Shown here: positions 26,061-35,374 of the stretch, in pieces
Numbering within the stretch: position 1 is the first letter of the stretch
Layout of the letters: each line of letters opens with the position of its first letter
Origin: Alkalihalobacillus pseudalcaliphilus
GTDB taxonomy: Bacteria; Bacillota; Bacilli; Bacillales; Bacillaceae_D
Direction: 5' to 3'
Length of the DNA stretch: 64,000 nucleotides
NCBI GenBank assembly: GCA_001038565.1
Contig: LFJO01000005.1
Location: forward strand, 806,711-870,710
Notes under the pieces: model-generated
Database searches by the model: none
The model's input: only the letters and a program-made list of their open reading frames with translations
Told to the model about the DNA's origin: nothing
Translations under genes and position numbers: made by a program

Positions 26061-26531
26061 ATGAGAATGGATGATAGAGAGTTAATGAAGGTTTGGAAAG
26101 AAAGAAGTGCCTACGAACCCGGGCAAATTGTAACAGACGATAAAATTGATCACATTGAGAAAGCGATTGGTTTTCGTTTGCCTCATATCTATAAACAATT
26201 AATGAAGCTACAAAATGGTGGGGAAATGGTTATACCTATATATCCGGATGATGAGCTACCATTTGTTATTCAGTATTTGCAAGAATTAGAGCTAGACAAA
26301 GGTGTAGGGTTATCTACAATCTTTGTTGAAGAATTGCACTTACCAAAAGATCTCGTATTGATTACAGGTGACATGTATAATTGGTTAGCTCTTGATTACC
26401 GAGTTGAATTTAAAGAGGAGCCTTCTGTTGTTTTTTTATATGAAGGAGAAGATAGTAATTGGAAAGAGATTCTCGTAGCCGAGACGTTTGAAGAGTTAAT
26501 CACGGATCTATTGTTAGAAATCAAATCATAG
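26061..26531 (+). CDS. SMI1/KNR4 family protein
   Basis: The 156-residue acidic protein has the SMI1/KNR4 (SUKH) pattern: IEKAIGFRLPHIYKQLMKLQNGG at about residues 30-52 is the usual opening helix and turn. ATG 26061 is used because GGAGGT lies 7 bases upstream, after the AEC transporter stop. SUKH proteins often act as immunity to contact-dependent toxins, but no toxin gene is nearby, so a housekeeping or orphan role is possible. Confidence 0.82.
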   Translation: MRMDDRELMKVWKERSAYEPGQIVTDDKIDHIEKAIGFRLPHIYKQLMKLQNGGEMVIPIYPDDELPFVIQYLQELELDKGVGLSTIFVEELHLPKDLVLITGDMYNWLALDYRVEFKEEPSVVFLYEGEDSNWKEILVAETFEELITDLLLEIKS

Positions 26532-26602
26532 AAATGTAAACACGCTTAAAAATGGGTAAATAAAATTCTATTATCTCATTTAAATTTTCTTATTATGAAG
26601 GG

Positions 26603-26655
26603 AAAGCTGATTCTTCAAGGTTATTCATATGACTTTTTGAGAACAGCTTTTTTTC
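26603..26655 (+). terminator. Terminator after the SMI1-like gene
   Basis: AAAGCTG and CAGCTTT enclose TTCTTCAA/TTGAGAA pairing and are followed by seven T residues. Confidence 0.65.
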
Positions 26656-26690
26656 TTGAATTTTCCACCATCATTGATTATGATAAATAT

Positions 26691-26715
26691 GTATCAAAAA
26701 ATGATACCGCTTACA
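26691..26715 (+). promoter_or_regulatory. Candidate cre site and adjoining palindrome before the leucine operon
   Basis: TGATACCGCTTACA at 26702-26715 matches the CcpA cre consensus TGWAANCGNTNWCA at all defined positions but one. It overlaps the palindrome GTATC-N7-GATAC at 26691-26707, which could be a second regulator site. Both lie about 170-190 bp before the acyl-CoA dehydrogenase. No convincing sigma-A promoter was picked out in the gap 26716-26882. Confidence 0.5.
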
Positions 26716-26882
26716 TTACTTGTCCTACTTAACCTCACGCGTACCCTACTTCTATGACTGCTTTACTTATTCATTAACGTTCTCTTTATTCTCTTTAACT
26801 ATGTAGCAAGCCTAGCCGTATGATAAGTTTTATAGTTTTTTGTTCTTAGAATGACTATGCTAACAGAAAGGGCTGAAGCCAT

Positions 26883-28028
26883 GTGCATTTTGAATTAACG
26901 AAAGAACAAGCGATGATTAAAAAGTTGGTTCGTGATTTTGCTTTAAACGAGGTCGCACCTGAGGCAGATGAGCGTGATAAAAGTGGAGAATTCCCTTTAC
27001 AGCTTTTTAAAAAATTATCTGCATTAGGGTTAATGGGATTACCTTTTCCAGAGAAATATGGAGGTGCCGAAGCGGACACAATTTCCTTTGCTCTTGTCGT
27101 CGAGGAGTTGAGTAGAGTTTGCGGATCAACCGGTATTACGTATTCCGCACATATTTCTCTTGGTGGTGCACCGCTATATTTATTTGGTACAGAAGAACAA
27201 AAGCAAAAATATTTGACGCCTTTGTGTACAGGTGAATATTTAGGAGCTTTTGGTTTAACGGAGCCTAATGCTGGTTCTGATGCTGGTGGAACACAAACCA
27301 AAGCGAAGAAGCTTGGTGATCATTGGGAGATTAATGGGACAAAATGTTTTATTACGAATGCAAGCTATGCGAAAAACTTGGCATTAACAGCCGTAACGGA
27401 TTCATCAAAAGGGATCAATGGAATTAGTGCTTTTATTGTTCCCACCGCTGCTGAAGGATTTACGGTACTAAATCAATATGAAAAGCTGGGCCTGCATTCA
27501 TCAAACACGACGGAACTTGTATTAGAAAATGTAAGCGTTAATCAAGAGGCGTTATTAGGTGTTGAAGGTGAGGGCTTCAAACAATTTTTAGCGACATTAG
27601 ATGGGGGAAGAATTGGAATCGGTGCAATGGCGGTAGGGATAGCTCAAGCTGCTTATGAAAAAGCATTAGCTTACGCAAAGCAACGGAAACAATTTGGTCA
27701 GTCATTATCTTCCTTTCAAGCTATTCAATTTAAGTTGGCAGATATGGCTATGCATATTGAGTTAGCTCGAACGATGGTATATAAAGCAGCATGGTTGAAA
27801 GATCAAGGTAAAAGATTCAAAAAAGAAGCAGCGATTGCTAAGCTATACGCGTCAGAAATATGTATGAAAGCATGTGATCAAGCGATTCAAATTCATGGTG
27901 GCTATGGTTATATGAAAGAATACCAAGTGGAAAGATTTTTCCGCGATGCAAAGCTTTTAGAGATTGGTGAAGGAACTTCTGAAGTGCAAAGAATGGTTAT
28001 TGCAAAAGAAATAGGGTGTACATCTTAG
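26883..28028 (+). CDS. Acyl-CoA dehydrogenase (branched-chain/isovaleryl type)
   Basis: This 381-residue FAD enzyme oxidises a short acyl-CoA to the 2-enoyl-CoA. It has the LTEPNAGSD stretch near residue 127, a QIHGGYGYMKEY-type stretch near 335 and GEGTSE near 362. Position in front of a carboxylase and HMG-CoA lyase points to isovaleryl-CoA and leucine breakdown (compare yngJ). However, Glu363 is at the catalytic position of short- and medium-chain dehydrogenases, where classic isovaleryl enzymes have a small residue, so broader specificity is possible. The start is GTG 26883 with an AAAGGG site 10 bases upstream. Confidence 0.88.
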   Translation: MHFELTKEQAMIKKLVRDFALNEVAPEADERDKSGEFPLQLFKKLSALGLMGLPFPEKYGGAEADTISFALVVEELSRVCGSTGITYSAHISLGGAPLYLFGTEEQKQKYLTPLCTGEYLGAFGLTEPNAGSDAGGTQTKAKKLGDHWEINGTKCFITNASYAKNLALTAVTDSSKGINGISAFIVPTAAEGFTVLNQYEKLGLHSSNTTELVLENVSVNQEALLGVEGEGFKQFLATLDGGRIGIGAMAVGIAQAAYEKALAYAKQRKQFGQSLSSFQAIQFKLADMAMHIELARTMVYKAAWLKDQGKRFKKEAAIAKLYASEICMKACDQAIQIHGGYGYMKEYQVERFFRDAKLLEIGEGTSEVQRMVIAKEIGCTS

Positions 28029-28053
28029 GTTATAAAGAATTGGAGGCATCAAA

Positions 28054-29394
28054 ATGTTTCATAAAATTCTTATTGCCAATCGTGGTGAGATAGCTGCACG
28101 GATTATCCGAACGTGCGAAAAATTAAATATTCAAACGGTGGCAGTGTATTCAGAAGCAGATAAAGAAGCGACTTTTGTAAGAGCAGCAGATGAAGCCTAC
28201 TTAATTGGGGGCCCACGTGTCTCAGAAAGTTATTTAAATATCGAAAAAATCATCGAAGTGGCAAAAGCTGCTCACGTAGAAGCCATTCATCCTGGATATG
28301 GATTATTATCAGAAAATCCTGAATTCGTAAAAAGATGTGAAGAGGAAGGTATCGTTTTTATCGGTCCAACAGCAGCGACTATCGCAAAAATGGGCAGTAA
28401 AATCGAAGCAAGGAAAGCAATGGCTTTAGCAGATATTCCGATTGTTCCAGGAATCGAGCATCAGCTTTTAAATGTAGAAGATGCTGTTTTTACAGCTCAA
28501 AAGATAGGTTATCCAGTCATGCTTAAAGCATCTGCTGGTGGCGGTGGGATTGGCATGCAAGTCGCCTTTAATGATGTAGAGTTAGAAAAGGCTTTTATTA
28601 GCAATCAAAAGCGTGCTCTCAACTTTTTCGGTGAAGGATCGATGTATATGGAAAAATATATTGAAAATCCACGTCATATTGAAATCCAAATCATCGCTGA
28701 CAAGTTAGGAAATACCGTTTATTTATGGGAGCGTGAATGCTCGATCCAAAGAAGACATCAAAAAGTGATTGAAGAAGCTCCGTCACCATTTTTAAGTGAG
28801 GAAACAAGAAGGCAGATGGGTGAATCAGCGGTGCTTGCAGCCAAGGCTATTGGTTATGAGAATGCCGGAACGATTGAATTTATTGTCGATGAGGAACAAA
28901 ACTATTATTTTTTAGAAATGAATACGAGATTACAAGTGGAACATCCGGTGACGGAAGAAATTACAAAATTGGACCTTGTGGAACAACAAATTAAAATTGC
29001 ATGCGGTGAAAAGCTCACTTATGGACAGAAGGATATTAGTAAAGAGGGTCATGCCATCGAGGCACGTATATATGCAGAAGATCCGGTCACTTTTTTTCCT
29101 TCACCAGGAACGATTACAAACTTAGAGATTCCAAACGGTCCAGGGATTAGACATGAGCTCGGTGTTGAAACGAACTCAACTGTGACACCGTTTTATGATC
29201 CAATGATTGCGAAATTAATCGTTACAGCCAATACGAGAAATGAAGCCATTGAGTTAATGGTCCATGCCTTACAAAATTATGAAGTGACAGGTATTAAAAC
29301 GAATATTCCATTACTGCTGGACATCTTTGAACATGAAGCTTTTGCAGCCGGCAATACAACAACGAATTTTATTGAGAAAACATTAAAAGTATGA
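28054..29394 (+). CDS. Biotin carboxylase subunit of an acyl-CoA carboxylase
   Basis: The 446-residue ATP-grasp protein carboxylates the biotin on the small carrier protein encoded next. It has the N-terminal NRGEIAARIIRT stretch, the glycine-rich ATP loop KASAGGGGIGM near residue 159, the ERECSIQRRHQK stretch near 228 and the EMNTRLQVEHPVTE stretch near 288. Gene order matches yngH of B. subtilis. In this operon it probably serves methylcrotonyl-CoA carboxylase. Confidence 0.93.
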   Translation: MFHKILIANRGEIAARIIRTCEKLNIQTVAVYSEADKEATFVRAADEAYLIGGPRVSESYLNIEKIIEVAKAAHVEAIHPGYGLLSENPEFVKRCEEEGIVFIGPTAATIAKMGSKIEARKAMALADIPIVPGIEHQLLNVEDAVFTAQKIGYPVMLKASAGGGGIGMQVAFNDVELEKAFISNQKRALNFFGEGSMYMEKYIENPRHIEIQIIADKLGNTVYLWERECSIQRRHQKVIEEAPSPFLSEETRRQMGESAVLAAKAIGYENAGTIEFIVDEEQNYYFLEMNTRLQVEHPVTEEITKLDLVEQQIKIACGEKLTYGQKDISKEGHAIEARIYAEDPVTFFPSPGTITNLEIPNGPGIRHELGVETNSTVTPFYDPMIAKLIVTANTRNEAIELMVHALQNYEVTGIKTNIPLLLDIFEHEAFAAGNTTTNFIEKTLKV

Positions 29395-29406
29395 GGAGGA
29401 ATAATT

Positions 29407-29619
29407 GTGGCAGTAATTACAGCTAGTATGGCAGGAAATGTATGGAAATTATTGGTAGGTAAAGGAGAAGCAGTAAAGGCTGGAGATGAGGTAGCTATCT
29501 TAGAATCAATGAAAATGGAGATACCGATTACAGCTGAGCAAGATGGAATTGTGAAAGAAGTAAAAACGAGCGAAGGGGACTTTATCAACGAAGGCGATGT
29601 TTTATTTGAAATGGAATAA
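29407..29619 (+). CDS. Biotin carboxyl carrier protein, 70 residues
   Basis: This stand-alone biotinyl domain has the attachment lysine K36 in ESMKME. It is only 70 residues, as in yngHB of B. subtilis, and lacks the proline-rich linker of AccB. The start is GTG 29407, with AGGAGG 8 bases upstream and 12 bp after the carboxylase gene. It carries biotin between the subunits encoded on either side. Confidence 0.93.
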   Translation: MAVITASMAGNVWKLLVGKGEAVKAGDEVAILESMKMEIPITAEQDGIVKEVKTSEGDFINEGDVLFEME

Positions 29620-29633
29620 AAGGATGTGATTCC

Positions 29634-30548
29634 ATGACTTTACCAAAGCAAGTCACGATTAAAGAAGTTGGACCTCGTGATGGTTTACAAAATGAGCAAA
29701 AATGGTTAGCCACTGAAGATAAAGTAGCTTGGATTAATCAATTATCAGCTTGTGGCTTCAATACGATAGAAATCAGCTCGTTTGTATCACCAAAATGGAT
29801 TCCGGCATTAAAAGACGCGGAAGAAGTTGCCCGGTTAATTGAACGTAAAAATGGGGTTACTTATTCAGCTTTAGTCCCAAATCAACGTGGATTAGAAAGA
29901 GCATTGCATGTGGGCGTTGATGAAATCGCAGTTTTTATGTCAGCGAGTGAAACGCATAATCAAAAGAATATAGCTAAATCGATTTCAGCAACATTGCCTG
30001 TATTAGAAGAGGTTGTGAGGGGTGCTAAACAAGAAAATAAAAAAACACGTGCTTATGTATCGACTGTTTTTGGATGCCCTTATGAAGGTGAGATATCACC
30101 TGAAAATGTTCTTTCCATTGGAGACGCATTGTTTGAGATGGATATAGATGAGATTTCATTAGGGGATACGATCGGTGTCGCAAATCCAAAACAAGTAGAA
30201 GATTTTCTCTCATTGTGGCAAAGGAACTTTCCAAAAGAAAAGTGTGCGTTACATTTTCATGATACGCGTGGTTTAGCCCTTGCTAATATTCATGCAGCTT
30301 TGACACTAGGCTATACGACTTTTGACGCTTCAACGGCAGGTTTGGGTGGCTGTCCTTATGCTCCAGGAGCATCGGGGAATGTAGCAACGGAAGATTTACT
30401 TTACATGCTTCATCATATGGGCATTGAAACGGGCTTAGATGAGCAGGCGATCCTACAGGCGAGCGCATTCGTTTCAAAGAAATTAGCCAGAAAGCAGTTA
30501 AGTCATAACTTACAAGTATACATGACTGATAGAGAAACCTATTCCTAG
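29634..30548 (+). CDS. Hydroxymethylglutaryl-CoA lyase
   Basis: This 304-residue TIM-barrel enzyme splits HMG-CoA to acetoacetate and acetyl-CoA. The signature EVGPRDGLQNE starts at residue 11, the metal-binding HFHDTRG lies near 206, and the catalytic cysteine is C240 in GLGGCPYAPG. It is the last step of leucine breakdown and matches yngG. It follows the carrier gene by 14 bp. Confidence 0.95.
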   Translation: MTLPKQVTIKEVGPRDGLQNEQKWLATEDKVAWINQLSACGFNTIEISSFVSPKWIPALKDAEEVARLIERKNGVTYSALVPNQRGLERALHVGVDEIAVFMSASETHNQKNIAKSISATLPVLEEVVRGAKQENKKTRAYVSTVFGCPYEGEISPENVLSIGDALFEMDIDEISLGDTIGVANPKQVEDFLSLWQRNFPKEKCALHFHDTRGLALANIHAALTLGYTTFDASTAGLGGCPYAPGASGNVATEDLLYMLHHMGIETGLDEQAILQASAFVSKKLARKQLSHNLQVYMTDRETYS

Positions 30549-30560
30549 TAGGAGGACTAA

Positions 30561-32102
30561 ATGAAAACAAATAACGAAGAAGTTAAGACACTTGAAGAAC
30601 GAGCTCAGCGCATTTACCAGGGTGGTGCACAGAAATATCACGAACATAATGAAAAGCAAGGTAAACTTTTTGTGAGAGAACGTTTGCAGTTATTGTTTGA
30701 CCCAGATTCTTTTGTTGAAGAGGCTCTGTTTGCTAATAGTGAGGCTGATGGTTTACCTGCTGATGGTGTTGTAACAGGTTATGGAAAAATCAATGGTCAA
30801 ACGGTATGTGTTATGGCTAATGATTCAACCGTGAAAGCCGGTTCATGGGGACAAAGAACCGTTGAAAAGATTATTCGTATTCAGGAACGTGCAGAACGTC
30901 TCCAAGTGCCGATGTATTATTTAGTAGATTCTGCCGGTGCTAGAATTACGGATCAAGTTGAAATGTTTCCAGGTAGAAGGGGAGCAGGTCGAATTTTTTA
31001 TAATCAAGTAAAGCTTTCAGGACAGATACCCCAAATTTGCTTATTGTTTGGTCCGTCTGCTGCTGGAGGAGCATACATTCCAGCCTTTTGTGATATCGTC
31101 GTAATGGTCGACCAAAATGCGTCCATGTATCTAGGTTCCCCTAGAATGGCGGAAATGGTGATAGGCGAAAAAGTTAGTTTGGAGGAAATGGGTGGTGCAA
31201 GGATGCATTGTTCTATTTCTGGATGTGGAGATATTTTGGCATTGAATGAACAAGAAGCAATTGAAATGGGCCGAACATACTTAAGCTACTTTCCAGCAAA
31301 TTTTGCCGAAAAGCCAAAACAAGTAAAGGCAGAGGAAGCTGTAATATTTGAAAAAACGATTGAGGATATTATTCCTGCAAATCAGAATGTACCTTTTAAT
31401 ATGTATGAATTAATTGATAGAATCATTGATGAAGGAAGCTTTTTTGAGATAAAGAAGCTTTTTGCACAAGAAGTCATTACTTGTTTTGCGAGACTGAGTG
31501 GTCGTTCAGTCGGCATTGTCGCTAACCAACCGAAAGTAAAAGGTGGTGTACTTTTCCCTGACTCGGCTGATAAAGTCGCAAAATTTGTACAATTATGTGA
31601 TGCCTATCATATTCCGTTAGTGTTCTTAACAGACGTTCCGGGATTTATGATTGGTACAAAAGTAGAGAGAGCAGGAATAATCCGTCACGGTGCTAAAATG
31701 GTTGCGGCCATCTCAGAAGCAACGGTACCTAAAATTTCAATCATTGTAAGAAAAGCGTATGGAGCAGGCTTATATGCGATGTGTGGACCTGCATTTGAGC
31801 CTGATTGTTGCATAGCCTTACCAACAGCACAAATTGCAGTCATGGGTCCTGAAGCAGCCGTAAATGCCGTGTATGCCAAGAAGATTAGTGAGCTTGATGA
31901 AGGGGATAGAGCCGCTTTTATTGAAGAAAAAAGACGTGAGTATAAGGAAAACATTGATGTATATCGTCTTGCATCTGAACTCGTTATTGACGGCATTGTC
32001 CATGGAAATGAGCTTCGAAATGAGTTGATCGACCGATTAGATGTGTATGCTTCCAAACAGCAAATTTTTAGCCATAGGAAACATCCGGTATACCCTGTGT
32101 AA
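30561..32102 (+). CDS. Acyl-CoA carboxylase carboxyltransferase subunit (methylcrotonyl-CoA type)
   Basis: This 513-residue protein has the two crotonase-like halves of biotin-dependent carboxyltransferases, with the oxyanion-hole stretches FGPSAAGGAYIPA near residue 165 and RKAYGAGLYAM near 396. It resembles yngE and PccB/MccB. Operon context favours 3-methylcrotonyl-CoA over propionyl-CoA. Spacing to the HMG-CoA lyase gene is 12 bp. Confidence 0.9.
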   Translation: MKTNNEEVKTLEERAQRIYQGGAQKYHEHNEKQGKLFVRERLQLLFDPDSFVEEALFANSEADGLPADGVVTGYGKINGQTVCVMANDSTVKAGSWGQRTVEKIIRIQERAERLQVPMYYLVDSAGARITDQVEMFPGRRGAGRIFYNQVKLSGQIPQICLLFGPSAAGGAYIPAFCDIVVMVDQNASMYLGSPRMAEMVIGEKVSLEEMGGARMHCSISGCGDILALNEQEAIEMGRTYLSYFPANFAEKPKQVKAEEAVIFEKTIEDIIPANQNVPFNMYELIDRIIDEGSFFEIKKLFAQEVITCFARLSGRSVGIVANQPKVKGGVLFPDSADKVAKFVQLCDAYHIPLVFLTDVPGFMIGTKVERAGIIRHGAKMVAAISEATVPKISIIVRKAYGAGLYAMCGPAFEPDCCIALPTAQIAVMGPEAAVNAVYAKKISELDEGDRAAFIEEKRREYKENIDVYRLASELVIDGIVHGNELRNELIDRLDVYASKQQIFSHRKHPVYPV

Positions 32103-32121
32103 ACGGAAGAAGGGATGAATT

Positions 32122-33297
32122 ATGAGAACCGTTATAGTTGGAGGGGCAAGAACGCCTTTTGGTAAATTTGGAGGACATCTAGCCTCTCTTACAGCTATGG
32201 AACTTGGTGGAATCGCTATTAAGGAGGCGATTCTACGAAGTGGTATTGAGAGCAGTTGGATTGATGAGGTAATTATCGGTCATGTTTTACAAGCGGGCCA
32301 GGGACAAATCACTTCTCGCCAAGCAGCGAAAGAAGCAGGGCTTGCTTGGGATGTTACCACAGAAACCATTAATAAAGTGTGTGCCTCTGGTTTACGAGCG
32401 TTATCACTAGCTGACCAGATTATTCGTTCCGGCGATGAACAGGTTATCGTTGCAGGTGGGATGGAGTCAATGTCACATGCCCCGTACCTTAACAAGGCAA
32501 TGAGGTGGGGAGCAAAAATGGGTGACATAAAAATGCACGACTCGATGCTAACAGATGGGTTAACATGTGCGTTTACCGGCGTTCATATGGGCTGCTATGG
32601 TAATGAAACAGCGAATAAATTTAACATCACAAGGGAAGCGCAGGACGAGTGGGCTTTGAGAAGTCACTCATTAGCTATCAAAGCACAAGAGCAAGGTCAT
32701 TTTGCAGAAGAAATCGTGCCTGTTTTAATTAAAAATAGGAAAGATGATTCTGTTTGGGTAAAAGCGGATGAAGCTCCTCGAGCAGACACAAGTTTAACGA
32801 AGCTTGGACAACTGAAGCCGGCTTTTGGGGCGAATGGTTCCATAACAGCAGGTAATGCACCAGGAGTGAATGATGGGGCTTGTGCGATGGTAGCGATGAG
32901 TGAGGACAAAGCTAAGCAATTAGGTATTCAACCGATAGCAACGATTATCGCTCATGCTTCAGTGGCAGTAGAAGCGTCAGACTTTCCAGAAACACCTGGC
33001 TTGGTCATTCAACAATTGTTAAAGAAAGCTAATATGAATGTAGCTGATATTGATTTATTTGAAATTAATGAAGCATTCGCAGCAGTAGCTTTAACCACTC
33101 AAAAACTCGTTGATATTGATGAAAATAAAATCAATGTGAACGGAGGAGCTATTGCACTCGGTCACCCAATCGGTGCAAGTGGGGCAAGAATCGTCTTAAC
33201 ACTAATTCATGAACTGAAAAGAAGAGGCGGAGGCTACGGTATCGCCTCCATCTGCAGCGGCGGCGGCCAAGGAGATGCGATTTTACTAAAGGTTTAA
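32122..33297 (+). CDS. Acetyl-CoA C-acetyltransferase (thiolase)
   Basis: This 391-residue thiolase has the nucleophile region NKVCASGLRAL near residue 88, NEAFAA near 315, HPIGASGARI near 348 and the second cysteine in CSGGGQG near 378. It cleaves acetoacetyl-CoA or makes it from acetyl-CoA. As the last gene of the operon it could process acetoacetyl-CoA from leucine, once acetoacetate is activated by an enzyme not encoded here. Confidence 0.93.
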   Translation: MRTVIVGGARTPFGKFGGHLASLTAMELGGIAIKEAILRSGIESSWIDEVIIGHVLQAGQGQITSRQAAKEAGLAWDVTTETINKVCASGLRALSLADQIIRSGDEQVIVAGGMESMSHAPYLNKAMRWGAKMGDIKMHDSMLTDGLTCAFTGVHMGCYGNETANKFNITREAQDEWALRSHSLAIKAQEQGHFAEEIVPVLIKNRKDDSVWVKADEAPRADTSLTKLGQLKPAFGANGSITAGNAPGVNDGACAMVAMSEDKAKQLGIQPIATIIAHASVAVEASDFPETPGLVIQQLLKKANMNVADIDLFEINEAFAAVALTTQKLVDIDENKINVNGGAIALGHPIGASGARIVLTLIHELKRRGGGYGIASICSGGGQGDAILLKV

Positions 33298-33476
33298 CTC
33301 CATCACAATAAAAGTAGTTCATCTCATTTAAGCTTGTTCAACCGAAAACGAACATAGGAAGTACTCTTTCATCTTTTTTGGTATTTTGTCAACTGCCATT
33401 ATACTGGATTTGGGGAGGTGCTACTTTCTATAGTCGAAAGGTCAAATCAGCTTGAAAATGTGTATCACTTTTATAC

Positions 33477-33509
33477 AAAAGACGACATTTCCACGATGTC
33501 GTCTTTTTT
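33477..33509 (+). terminator. Terminator after the leucine operon
   Basis: A 12-bp stem, AAAAGACGACAT/ATGTCGTCTTTT, with a short loop is followed by further T residues. It lies 180 bp after the thiolase stop; nothing else is seen in 33298-33476. Confidence 0.8.
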
Positions 33510-33604
33510 ATGAAAAAAATATAAAAAAATACTAATCACTCATGTTCGTTTTTTAAATCGGAATCAATGGACTGAACGGAGCCTAATAAGTTAAAACACA
33601 ATCT

Positions 33605-33688
33605 GTTACATAACAATTTAACTTTTATATAACAATTTCAAAAATCTTTTATAAAACAGTTCACAAAAGATCGTTACTGTTATATAAT
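33605..33688 (+). promoter_or_regulatory. Promoter of aceA with upstream direct repeats
   Basis: TTCACA (33660-33665) and a consensus TATAAT (33683-33688) are 17 bp apart, about 100 bp before aceA. Upstream, ATAACAATTT occurs at 33610 and 33629, exactly 19 bp apart, with a weaker third copy (ATAAAACAGTT) near 33651 touching the -35. This looks like an array for a transcription factor; which one is unknown. Confidence 0.6.
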
Positions 33689-33788
33689 ACAAATATCGGA
33701 AGGGAAGGTTGTTCTAGTACAAGTTAAATTCAGAATTTTAATGCTTTTCCTTCAAGAAAATAGAAAAGTTTAGGAAGGGGAAAAAATC

Positions 33789-35066
33789 ATGGCTAACCAA
33801 GAACAAGTAAAGGCATTAGAAGAACACTGGGAGAATGAAGCACGATGGCAGAATATCACGCGACCATATTCAGCTCAGGATGTGTTCAAATTACGTGGTT
33901 CACTACAAATTGAATACACGCTAGCACAACACGGAGCTCAAAAGCTATGGAAGCTTGTAAATGAAGAGGACTATGTCAATGCATTAGGTGCTTTAACCGG
34001 TAACCAGGCCGTTCAACAGGTGAAGGCAGGACTTAAAGCTATTTATTTAAGTGGATGGCAAGTTGCTGCAGACGCAAATTTAGCCGGTCAAATGTATCCA
34101 GATCAAAGTTTATATCCAGCTAATAGTGTTCCTTCTGTTGTGAAAAGAATCAACCAAGCTTTACAAAGGGCCGATCAGATTGATGTGTTAGAAGGTAAAG
34201 AAGGCTCTGATTGGTTTGCCCCGATTATAGCAGATGCAGAGGCTGGCTTTGGTGGTCAACTAAATGTATTTGAATTAATGAAAGCCATGATTGAAGCAGG
34301 AGCAGCGGGTGTTCATTTTGAAGATCAACTTGCCTCAGAGAAAAAGTGTGGACACTTAGGAGGAAAGGTTTTATTACCGACACAGCAAGCGGTTAAAAAC
34401 CTAATCTCTGCAAGACTTGCGGCGGATGTATTAGGTGTTCCAACGGTTTTAATTGCTAGGACCGATGCTAATGCTGCTGACTTAATTACAAGTAATATTG
34501 ATGAATATGATGCTGAATTTATTACGAAGGAAAGAACACCGGAAGGATTTTACCGAACAAATCCTGGAATTGATCAGGCGATTTCAAGGGGTTTAGCGTA
34601 TGCACCTTATGCTGACTTGATTTGGTGCGAGACGTCGGAGCCCGATCTAGATGAAGCAAGGAGATTTGCAGAGGCTATTCATGAAAAGTTCCCGAATAAA
34701 TTATTAGCGTATAATTGTTCCCCGTCCTTTAACTGGAAGGCTAAATTAGATGATGACACGATCGAAAGTTATCAGAAGGAGCTTGGTAAGATGGGGTATA
34801 AGTTCCAATTTGTAACATTAGCAGGATTCCATGCGTTAAATCATAGTATGTTTGAATTAGCTCGGGGCTATCAGGAAAGTGGGATGGCAGCCTATTCAAA
34901 ACTTCAACAAGCTGAATTTGCGAGTGAAAAATACGGGTATACAGCGACGAGACATCAACGTGAAGTGGGAACTGGATATTTTGATGAAGTATCGCAAATT
35001 ATTAGTGGTGGTACATCGTCTACAACAGCGATGAAAAATTCAACAGAAGCGGATCAATTTGTTTAA
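33789..35066 (+). CDS. aceA: Isocitrate lyase
   Basis: This 425-residue glyoxylate-shunt enzyme splits isocitrate to succinate and glyoxylate. It has DAEAGFGG near residue 151, the active-site KKCGH with Cys187, and the YNCSPSFNW stretch near 309, all typical of true isocitrate lyases. ATG 33789 follows GGAAGGGG. With malate synthase downstream it lets the cell grow on acetyl-CoA, fitting the acyl-CoA degradation genes next door. Confidence 0.96.
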   Translation: MANQEQVKALEEHWENEARWQNITRPYSAQDVFKLRGSLQIEYTLAQHGAQKLWKLVNEEDYVNALGALTGNQAVQQVKAGLKAIYLSGWQVAADANLAGQMYPDQSLYPANSVPSVVKRINQALQRADQIDVLEGKEGSDWFAPIIADAEAGFGGQLNVFELMKAMIEAGAAGVHFEDQLASEKKCGHLGGKVLLPTQQAVKNLISARLAADVLGVPTVLIARTDANAADLITSNIDEYDAEFITKERTPEGFYRTNPGIDQAISRGLAYAPYADLIWCETSEPDLDEARRFAEAIHEKFPNKLLAYNCSPSFNWKAKLDDDTIESYQKELGKMGYKFQFVTLAGFHALNHSMFELARGYQESGMAAYSKLQQAEFASEKYGYTATRHQREVGTGYFDEVSQIISGGTSSTTAMKNSTEADQFV

Positions 35067-35142
35067 TTTGTCAATATCAACTCATTCAGAAGTGAGCAAA
35101 TAATGATAATAGTAAAAATTATCGATAGGAGGGGGCTATTTT

Positions 35143-35262
35143 ATGAAAAAAGCTCAGCATGTAACAACAATGATTTGTGCAGATTGTGGACATCAAGTGA
35201 AAGCACCTCATGATTCGTATACAACAAAATGTGATCATTGTTTAAGAAAAGAAGTAGAATAG
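35143..35262 (+). CDS. Small zinc-ribbon protein, 39 residues
   Basis: The frame encodes MKKAQHV, then CADCGHQ (about residues 12-18) and CDHCLRKE at the end, giving two CxxC pairs 15 residues apart, a plausible zinc ribbon. AGGAGGGG lies 7 bases before the ATG, a strong site. It lies 76 bp after aceA and 112 bp before malate synthase on the same strand. Function is unknown; a small regulator or chaperone for the shunt is possible but unproven. Confidence 0.75.
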   Translation: MKKAQHVTTMICADCGHQVKAPHDSYTTKCDHCLRKEVE

Positions 35263-35374
35263 AACCAATCTAATGTAACTTATTACTAGTTGTGTCACTT
35301 TTGGATGAAATAAAACTGAATGTTCAAAAAAGGGAGTGAGCTCTTCCTTTTTTGAATTTTAGAGGAGGAAAACA

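Noticed and set aside
26061-26531. SMI1/KNR4 protein as immunity gene of a toxin system
   Set aside because: No polymorphic toxin, cysteine-rich toxin domain or secretion gene is adjacent, so an immunity role cannot be supported.
26855-27301. 148-codon minus-strand frame
   Set aside because: It is antisense to the acyl-CoA dehydrogenase gene; its residue pattern is that of a reversed coding strand.
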